A stretch of DNA of 64,000 nucleotides from an uncultured Clostridia bacterium. Its GTDB lineage: Bacteria; Bacillota; Clostridia; Oscillospirales; Ruminococcaceae. The notes below the pieces were generated by a model, which was not told the DNA's origin, ran no database searches, and saw only the letters and a program-made list of their open reading frames with translations. Below are positions 58,141-64,000 of the stretch, one piece after another; positions within the stretch are counted from its first letter, which is position 1; every line of letters starts with the position of its first letter. The stretch covers positions 1 to 64,000 of the forward strand of contig CANQPL010000002.1 in the NCBI GenBank assembly GCA_947625735.1, given 5' to 3'. Position numbers and translations under genes: made by a program.

Positions 58141-60480
58141 TTACAGCTTGATAATTACCTTTCCTGCTGCGGTGGGGGATACCTCTGTAGCTTCGCCGCC
58201 TGCAACTCTTACCTTGAATGACTTGTCGGTATTGGTATATGATACCTCTACGCTGTTGCCGTGACGGACTGCTGTGAGAGTGAATATCTTTTCGGCTTCG
58301 GTATTGTATATGTCAGCTGTTATCTCCTTGCCCTCGGAGGGTGCATATATTACAAACTCTGTGCCGTTCAGATAATCATACTCGAAATCCCTTGTGAAAT
58401 TGCCGTAGGCGATGATGCTGTCGGGCTTTGCAAGACAGGGAAGTCCGAAATAATCGTATTTCTGACTGTACCACTTGCCGCCCTCGTATACCTGTCCGCT
58501 GATGATATCGGTCCATGTTCCTGCGGGTACGTAAAATTCAGCAATGCCCTCATCATTTAAAATAGGCGCAACAAGGATATTCTCACCGAACATATATTGT
58601 CTGTCAAGTGTGAGACAAGCGGGATCGTCAGCAAAGTCTATTACCATTGCCCTCATCATGGGAACGCCCGTTTCATGGGTCTTTACAGCCTGCGCCCAGT
58701 TGTAGGGCATCAGCCTGCCCTTGAGCTTTGTAAAGAATCTGAGTACATCGACCGATTCTTCATCAAAGAGCCATGGCACACGATAGGAGGAATTTCCGTG
58801 AAGTCTTGAATGAGTGGAGAACAGTCCGAAAGCTGCCCACCTCTTGTAAATATCGGGGGTTGCGGTAGCTTCAAAGCCCGACATATCGTGGCTGAAAAAG
58901 CCGAATCCCGACATACAAAGCGAAAGTCCGCCGCGTATAGTTTCTGCCATGGAGGTGTACTCTGCCGAGCAGTCGCCGCCCCAGTGTACGGGGAATTTCT
59001 GACCGCCTACGGTTGCCGAACGGGCAAACAGACAAGCCTTGTTTTCTCCGTAGTATTCATTTAATACATTAAAGACGGTCTTATTATAAAGATATGTATA
59101 ATAATTGTGCATTGCAATTGGGTCTGAGCCGTCATAATACTTTACTTTTGTGGGTATTCTCTCGCCGAAATCGGTTTTGAAGCAGTCAACGCCCATATCA
59201 CACAGCGTACGGAGCTTATCTGCATACCACCTGCACGCTTCGGGATTTGTAAAGTCAACAAGTGCCATTCCCGGCTGCCACATATCACACTGGAATACGG
59301 TATCATCGGGATTCTTGATAAAATATCCGCCCTTTACGCCCTCCTCAAACATAGACGAACGCTGTGCAATGTAGGGATTTATCCAGACGCAGATCTTAAG
59401 ACCCTTGTCCTTTTTAAGTCTGCCGAGCATTGCAGCAGGGTCGGGGAATTGCCGCTTATCCCACTCAAAGTCGCACCAGTGAAATTCCTTCATCCAGAAA
59501 CAGTCAAAGTGGAACACCTGAAGAGGTATATCCCTTTCAGCCATGCCGTCAATAAAGCTTGTTACCGTTTCCTCATCATAGTTGGTGGTAAAGGAGGTGG
59601 TGAGCCAGAGCCCGAAGGTGAATGCGGGAGGAAGTGCGGGCTTGCCCGTAAGCGTTGTGTAGTTGGAAAGCACTGAGGGGATATTTTCGCCGCCTATAAC
59701 AAAGTATTCAAGCCTTTCGCCCGGAACGGTAAAGGATACCTTTGATACAGTATCAGAATTTACCTCGAAGGATACCTTGTCCGAGGAGTTTACAAATATG
59801 CCGTATCCCTTGCTTGATACATAGAAGGGTATACATTTATAGGACTGATCTGAGCAGGTGCCGCCGTCGGAGTTCCATGTTTCCACGTTCTGACCGTTCT
59901 TTACAAAGGGGGTGAACTTTTCGCCGAAGCCGTAGAAATATTCGCCTACATTCATGGAAAGTTGCTCTCTTATAAATGTGCTGCGGCTGTCCTGCGGATA
60001 ACTCCAGAAAGTGTCGTCCTGCATTGCGTTAAGACGTGCGGAGGTCTTGAATTTGCTTTCGGTTATGTATGATGTGCTTCTCCATGCGCCGCCCGTCAGA
60101 CGCTTGTCCTTATAATAATACTGCACGCTCCATGCGGATTTGCCGATCACAAGCCTTGTATCTCCCGAAATAAGCTCATAGCAGTCGTCCTTTTCACAGA
60201 TTTGGGGCTTGTAGCCCTGATCCTCCTCCAGCTCAAATGCGGGCGCATTTGATGCGCTGCCCTTGTAGTGGCAGACAGATACCTTTATCACGTCCTTTTG
60301 TGTGGACGTAAAGGTGATGTCAAGGCAGGGTCCCCCCAGCGTCATGCCCCTGTTCTGAATGTACTGGCAGGTGGCATACACATTGATGCCGTTTTCCACG
60401 GGGGTTATCTCGTATGCCTGTGATGCATAGTTTACTTCAAATCCCCTCTGATTGAGCCAGAAACCGTCTGCAAATTTCAT
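58141..60480 (-). CDS. GH31 family alpha-xylosidase or alpha-glucosidase
   Basis: A 779-residue glycoside hydrolase of family 31, most like YicI-type alpha-xylosidases. An N-terminal beta-sandwich domain is followed by the catalytic barrel with VDCFKTDFGERIP, in which the aspartate in KTDFGE is the nucleophile, and HWGGD containing the acid/base region; C-terminal beta domains follow. No signal peptide is seen, so it should act in the cytoplasm on imported xyloglucan or glucan oligosaccharides. GGAGGAATCATAAAC precedes the ATG. A cre site at its promoter predicts glucose repression. Confidence 0.93.
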   Translation of the reverse strand: MKFADGFWLNQRGFEVNYASQAYEITPVENGINVYATCQYIQNRGMTLGGPCLDITFTSTQKDVIKVSVCHYKGSASNAPAFELEEDQGYKPQICEKDDCYELISGDTRLVIGKSAWSVQYYYKDKRLTGGAWRSTSYITESKFKTSARLNAMQDDTFWSYPQDSRSTFIREQLSMNVGEYFYGFGEKFTPFVKNGQNVETWNSDGGTCSDQSYKCIPFYVSSKGYGIFVNSSDKVSFEVNSDTVSKVSFTVPGERLEYFVIGGENIPSVLSNYTTLTGKPALPPAFTFGLWLTTSFTTNYDEETVTSFIDGMAERDIPLQVFHFDCFWMKEFHWCDFEWDKRQFPDPAAMLGRLKKDKGLKICVWINPYIAQRSSMFEEGVKGGYFIKNPDDTVFQCDMWQPGMALVDFTNPEACRWYADKLRTLCDMGVDCFKTDFGERIPTKVKYYDGSDPIAMHNYYTYLYNKTVFNVLNEYYGENKACLFARSATVGGQKFPVHWGGDCSAEYTSMAETIRGGLSLCMSGFGFFSHDMSGFEATATPDIYKRWAAFGLFSTHSRLHGNSSYRVPWLFDEESVDVLRFFTKLKGRLMPYNWAQAVKTHETGVPMMRAMVIDFADDPACLTLDRQYMFGENILVAPILNDEGIAEFYVPAGTWTDIISGQVYEGGKWYSQKYDYFGLPCLAKPDSIIAYGNFTRDFEYDYLNGTEFVIYAPSEGKEITADIYNTEAEKIFTLTAVRHGNSVEVSYTNTDKSFKVRVAGGEATEVSPTAAGKVIIKL

Positions 60481-60530
60481 GTTTATGATTCCTCCCTGTT
60501 TTTATTTTAATTGCATGAAATTCTAAATAA

Positions 60531-60572
60531 TGTTATCGTTTTCATTATACAACAATACCAACAAAATGTCAA
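60531..60572 (-). promoter_or_regulatory. GH31 promoter with a CcpA cre site
   Basis: On the minus strand TTGACA (60572-60567) and TATAAT (60549-60544) are spaced by 17 bp. Overlapping the end of the -10 box, TGAAAACGATAACA (60544-60531) fully matches the cre consensus TGWAANCGNTNWCA. A LacI-family regulator could use a similar site. Confidence 0.85.
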
Positions 60573-60605
60573 GGCGTTTTGATTTTTTTACAGTTTGTTT
60601 ACATA

Positions 60606-61994
60606 TTATTCCATAGGATATTCGATGGTCTTACCGCAGATATCTATAGTTACCCTTTCGGGATTTCCGTCCTTATCGCAGTAAATGACTGTGCGGTCGG
60701 CAAGTGACTTTTCCGGATCGGTCATGAGATATTCAAGGACATGAGGGTCAAGGGTATTATTATCGGTGTCATATCTCTCATAATCGGCGGGTGACGGTCC
60801 GACCATTACCTGTTCACGGGTAATATGTGTGCAGGCGTTTATATAAAAGTTTTTTGCCGTTTTCTCAAATTCTTCCCTGAGGGTGTTTTCGGTGGGGACA
60901 AAACGGCTGTCCGATGCGCAAAGGTCAATGTTTGCTTCGTAAAGCAGTGCGGCGGACAGGTATTCCTTTCTTGCGATATGGCTTTTAAGGTCGGCTATGA
61001 GCTTTTCGGGATCATCATATTTGTCCGTCTGTATTGAAGTATCTGCGGGCGGCCAGACAGCCGATGTGCCGCAGAAATTTACGGAAACGGCAATATCCGC
61101 ATCGGGATCGTAGGAGAGCATGACAACAGTATGGGGCAGTGCATTTTTTTCAATCTGCGTAAGGGGCATAGATGTGCTGTCAAGGTGAATTTCTCCTGCT
61201 TCGGGTTCTGTGCCGATGGTACACTGCTTTATGTAATAGTTGTTCGCACTTAAAAAAATGCTCTCCGCTGTTTCCGTCAGCAGGTCGGTGAGCCTGTCGG
61301 GGATTTCCGAAAGACGTTCATCAGATGCACAAAGCCTGGAATTTTCCTCAAAAAGTGCTGCCGCCGTAAAAAATTCACTGCGTCTTATATGCTTTTCAAT
61401 GTCATAAAGAAGCCTCTCGCTGTCATCATATTTTACGGCAGGGGCAGCAGCCGTTTCATCGGGAGGATACACTGCACTTGTGCCGCACAGCTCCACTGTC
61501 ACCCGAAAATCATAGGCAGAGCCTTTTTCATCGGAAATACATTCTATTTTTACACGGTCAAGAACCGCTCTCTGTCGGGAAGTAAGACTAATGTCAAGGA
61601 CTTGCGGGTCAAGGCTGCGGTCGGCGGGGTCGTAGCCCTCAAAGCCTGTATTGCAGTCATAGCCCGATACTTCACAGCTTTCGGTATATTCTTCCGAACT
61701 TTTATAATATTCACGGGCAATGTCGGTGAATTCGCTTATCATTTCATCAAGCACATATGTATACTTTTCATCGGTGGGAATGCTGTCAATATTTTCCTCA
61801 TATATACGGGCTGCCTTGTCAGGATAACCCTCGTCAAGCTGATAGGTGATCCTTTCAAGAAGAGAGTCGGAGGTCGTACTGCTTGTACTATATTCGATAA
61901 TTTCAGTTCCGCCGTCCTGTGAGGAGATCCTGCTGCTGCAGCCTGTGAGCAGGATAAGGGAGAATGTAAGGGCTGCAAGTTTTTTTATTTTCAT
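60606..61994 (-). CDS. Lipoprotein with three internal repeats
   Basis: A 462-residue secreted lipoprotein. The signal peptide ends in LLTGC, a lipobox, followed by a Ser/Thr-rich linker. The rest consists of three ~110-140-residue repeats, each with a helical first half (LLERITYQLDEGYPDKAARIYEEN, then KHIRRSEFFTAAALFEEN, then SHIARKEYLSAALLYEAN) and ending in a short strand motif (ELCGTSAVYPP, NFCGTSAVWPP, DICGKTIEYP). No family was recognised. Cysteines at equivalent positions could form disulfides. GGCGGTGATAAC precedes the ATG. It runs in the same direction as the GH31 gene but has its own upstream region. Confidence 0.85.
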   Translation of the reverse strand: MKIKKLAALTFSLILLTGCSSRISSQDGGTEIIEYSTSSTTSDSLLERITYQLDEGYPDKAARIYEENIDSIPTDEKYTYVLDEMISEFTDIAREYYKSSEEYTESCEVSGYDCNTGFEGYDPADRSLDPQVLDISLTSRQRAVLDRVKIECISDEKGSAYDFRVTVELCGTSAVYPPDETAAAPAVKYDDSERLLYDIEKHIRRSEFFTAAALFEENSRLCASDERLSEIPDRLTDLLTETAESIFLSANNYYIKQCTIGTEPEAGEIHLDSTSMPLTQIEKNALPHTVVMLSYDPDADIAVSVNFCGTSAVWPPADTSIQTDKYDDPEKLIADLKSHIARKEYLSAALLYEANIDLCASDSRFVPTENTLREEFEKTAKNFYINACTHITREQVMVGPSPADYERYDTDNNTLDPHVLEYLMTDPEKSLADRTVIYCDKDGNPERVTIDICGKTIEYPME

Positions 61995-62166
61995 GTTATC
62001 ACCGCCTTATCTATTAATTATATCATATATACTCATAAAATTTCAATAGCATTTTATATTTTTATGCAAAGTTACAAAATTTTGACTGTTAAACGATTAA
62101 GACATTTTTATATAACAAAATAATGCACAAAAGGTGTTATAATAATAAAAAAATGGAGGGATCAAT

Positions 62167-62850
62167 ATGGATATAAAAAAATATCTGAGGAAAGCGGCAG
62201 CCCTTGTCTGTGCGGCTGTGATGACGGTATGCTCTGCTGTCATTGTTTCCGCTGAGGATTTTGATGTGGAGATCACCACTGCCAATACGGTGAGCGCATG
62301 GGAAAATATTCCCATTTCTATGGATCATTACGATGCTTCAAAGCTCACACCTCAGAGTCAGGTCATTGTGACATACAGCTACACCACCACAGCAGAGGGA
62401 GAATGTCCCATTGAGCTTATTATACAGAGCTGGTCAAATCCCGACACGCCTATGGTAAATGCTTCGGGCGGCGTATGGGCAAAGGTCGCTCCTCTTTCAT
62501 GGGACGAGTCCACTGCCGTTTTCGGCTATGATGATATCGTTGCCGCCTACGGTACAAGTGATCTTTCGAGCGTGGATTCCGTTAATATCGGCGCTACGGC
62601 AAATGCTACGATCACTGCAACGGGGCTTAAATTTACCGAATGTGACAAGGATTTCTATGTATCCATGAACGATGCGGAAAGAGCCGAAATGTATAAAAAT
62701 ATGCTCATTGCCGTGCTTGCTTCTGCTCTTGCCATTATCATTATAATAATAGTAGTTTTTATGATAATGCTCAAACGCAAGACCGAGTATGCATACGATG
62801 CCGCTACGGGAACATATGTTAAGATGGATAAATCCAAAAAACAGGATTGA
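62167..62850 (+). CDS. Membrane-anchored beta-sandwich protein, possibly carbohydrate-binding
   Basis: A 227-residue exported protein. A signal peptide (residues 1-~29, VIVSAED) precedes an all-beta region (~30-170). The WDESTAVFGYDDIVAAYG segment and the NIGATANATITATGLKF ending resemble beta-sandwich modules found in Ruminococcus polysaccharide-degrading proteins. One C-terminal helix (~175-205, rich in Ile/Val) and a short basic tail anchor it to the membrane. It may bind a glycan at the cell surface. GGAGGGATCAAT precedes the ATG. Confidence 0.75.
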   Translation: MDIKKYLRKAAALVCAAVMTVCSAVIVSAEDFDVEITTANTVSAWENIPISMDHYDASKLTPQSQVIVTYSYTTTAEGECPIELIIQSWSNPDTPMVNASGGVWAKVAPLSWDESTAVFGYDDIVAAYGTSDLSSVDSVNIGATANATITATGLKFTECDKDFYVSMNDAERAEMYKNMLIAVLASALAIIIIIIVVFMIMLKRKTEYAYDAATGTYVKMDKSKKQD

Positions 62851-62860
62851 CGCAGAGCCG

Positions 62861-62887
62861 CTTCTCTTTGCAGGAGCGGCTTTTTTC
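62861..62887 (+). terminator. Terminator after the membrane-anchored protein gene
   Basis: GCCGCT pairs with AGCGGC, followed by six T residues. A second hairpin, CCGCTCC with GGAGCGG (62902-62927), follows and may serve the minus-strand deacetylase gene. Confidence 0.75.
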
Positions 62888-63036
62888 TGAATGTAAAAAA
62901 AATCCGCTCCCGTTAGCGCAGGAGCGGTGCTTTCATTTAAAAAGCCAGTTAAAACAAGGAAGATCACGAGTGCGTTCTGCTGTCTGCATCAGCAAAACAA
63001 GGATATATCAAAATTCCTGCTGGAATCTGATGTCGG

Positions 63037-63801
63037 TTAAAGCTCGGGCAAGCCAAACTCAAAGCCTGCCGCTCTTAAATTGTCTATCACATCGGGAAGT
63101 ATTTCACAGTTGGTCGCTGAAACGCTGTGCAGCAGATAAACCGCTCCCTTATGCGCTGCCCCGGTCACTCTTGTAAGAGCTTCCGCCGGCTCGGGCTGAT
63201 CATTCGGATCCCAGTCGCAGTAGGCAAAGCTCCAGAGAAGTGTCTTATATCCGCAGCTTTGTACTCCCGCAAGCGCTTTCTGAGAATATTCTCCGCAGGG
63301 AGGTCGGAAATACTTCATATCATAGCCGTAGGTGTCCTTCACAAATCGGTGAAGCCCCATTATCTCCCCTTCGGCTTCCTTATCCGAGAGCTTCGGGAGC
63401 GATGCGTGAGCCATGCCGTGATTTCCTATGATGTGTCCCTCTGCGATCATTCTTTCTACAAGCTCCTTATTGCGCTTTGCATAGTCGCCTGTGAGAAAAA
63501 ATACCGCCTTTACGTCCTTTTCCTTTAATGTGTCAAGTATCTTTTCTGTGTATCCGTTCTCATAGCCCTGGTCAAATGTCAGAATGATGCTGTCGCTGTC
63601 GGTGACGGCATATGCCCCGTAGCAGCTGAATTCCTCGTTGAATCTCAGCGCTCCTGTGGGTACATTTTCACCGTTTACCTCGTGTCCCTGCCCGTAGCCG
63701 CAAAGAGTGCTGTCAAGCTCCTTTGCACTTGTGGGTATAAAATTGTAGACCATTACCACAGCAATAAGAATATATGCCGTGACAAGCTTTTGTATCGTCA
63801 T
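63037..63801 (-). CDS. PdaA-like polysaccharide deacetylase
   Basis: A 254-residue exported enzyme of carbohydrate esterase family 4. An N-terminal hydrophobic segment (residues ~5-25) acts as signal or anchor. Catalytic motifs are TFDQGYENGYT (motif 1, with Gln in place of the second Asp of TFDDG as in PdaA), GNHGMAHAS (metal histidines), RPPCGEYS and LLHSVSATN. PdaA removes acetyl from muramic acid for delta-lactam synthesis in spore cortex. Other Firmicute deacetylases are possible. GGAGGCAGCAA precedes the ATG. Confidence 0.9.
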   Translation of the reverse strand: MTIQKLVTAYILIAVVMVYNFIPTSAKELDSTLCGYGQGHEVNGENVPTGALRFNEEFSCYGAYAVTDSDSIILTFDQGYENGYTEKILDTLKEKDVKAVFFLTGDYAKRNKELVERMIAEGHIIGNHGMAHASLPKLSDKEAEGEIMGLHRFVKDTYGYDMKYFRPPCGEYSQKALAGVQSCGYKTLLWSFAYCDWDPNDQPEPAEALTRVTGAAHKGAVYLLHSVSATNCEILPDVIDNLRAAGFEFGLPEL

Positions 63802-64000
63802 TTGCTGCCTCCGTTGGTATTAATGATATCTATTTCAACGTGCTGTATGCACGGTCAATATATATCATATCCCATTGCGGAGATTTTACGCCTGCACGTT
63901 TTTTCTTCTTATATTTCTATTATAACACATTTGCGGAAAAATACCACTACAAAACGGTTACAATTTGGTTTCTTTATGATTTTTCAGTCTTTTATCACAT

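Overview
The window looks like a chromosomal segment of an anaerobic, low-to-mid GC Firmicute of the Clostridia, most likely Oscillospiraceae and Ruminococcus-like. The evidence is sporulation-lineage genes (a SpoVT-type AbrB regulator, a SpoIIQ-like M23 protein, a PdaA-like deacetylase), the Firmicute order phoH-ybeY-dgkA-era, an anaerobic class III ribonucleotide reductase, an EMAP-type metG, a CIRCE operator, a CcpA-type cre site, strong GGAGG ribosome binding sites and sigma-A-type TTGACA/TATAAT promoters. No rRNA, prophage, insertion sequence or CRISPR array is visible.

Layout. 0-8 kb: Rrf2 regulator, MtaD-like amidohydrolase and recG run rightwards; an EAL protein with a degenerate GGDEF domain and metG run leftwards. 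8-16.3 kb: rpe and a MecA-like adaptor, then a rightward run of three Rnf-type membrane subunits (D, E and A only), a DUF4015 protein, miaB and a two-component system. 16.5-24.6 kb: a second two-component system followed by an ABC exporter, then a BlaI-type repressor with an M56 sensor protein. 24.7-31.5 kb: spoVT, the convergent phoH-ybeY-dgkA-era cluster, and nrdD/nrdG behind an NrdR box pair. 31.5-36.9 kb: 100-bp tandem repeats, an alpha/beta hydrolase, an oligopeptide-type binding lipoprotein, tRNA-Leu, tRNA-Thr and tRNA-Tyr, typA, and an inverted relative of the repeat. 36.9-44.4 kb: a leftward Nudix regulator-SPFH-NAD-kinase-like cassette, divergent from a DUF1624 membrane protein, rlmH, a TetM-like GTPase fused to a Rae1/YacP-type nuclease, and a 77-residue protein. 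44.5-54.4 kb: MATE exporter, TrpB2-type enzyme, GH25 lysozyme with Ig-like domains, htpG under a perfect CIRCE element, asnB and a VTT-domain membrane protein. 54.4-64 kb: a ribbon-helix-helix pseudogene, an SPFH-YhfC-ribbon-helix-helix cassette with a tandem palindromic operator, an M23 protein, a cre-controlled GH31 enzyme, a triple-repeat lipoprotein, a membrane-anchored beta-sandwich protein and a PdaA-like deacetylase.

Most of the segment is housekeeping. The parts least explained by standard annotation are: (1) the RnfD-E-A set without B, C or G, in which all four cysteines that ligate the intramembrane iron-sulfur cluster in Rnf/Nqr are replaced; (2) NrdD, which stops just before the glycyl-radical motif although nrdG is intact; (3) the translational GTPase-ribosome nuclease fusion; (4) two separate SPFH cassettes, one tied to NAD-type genes and one to its own DNA-binding protein; and (5) a repeat family in 100-bp units bounded by GGGGTGACCCC. 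Family calls come from motif recognition by eye. No database search was run, and start sites were chosen from visible ribosome binding sites.
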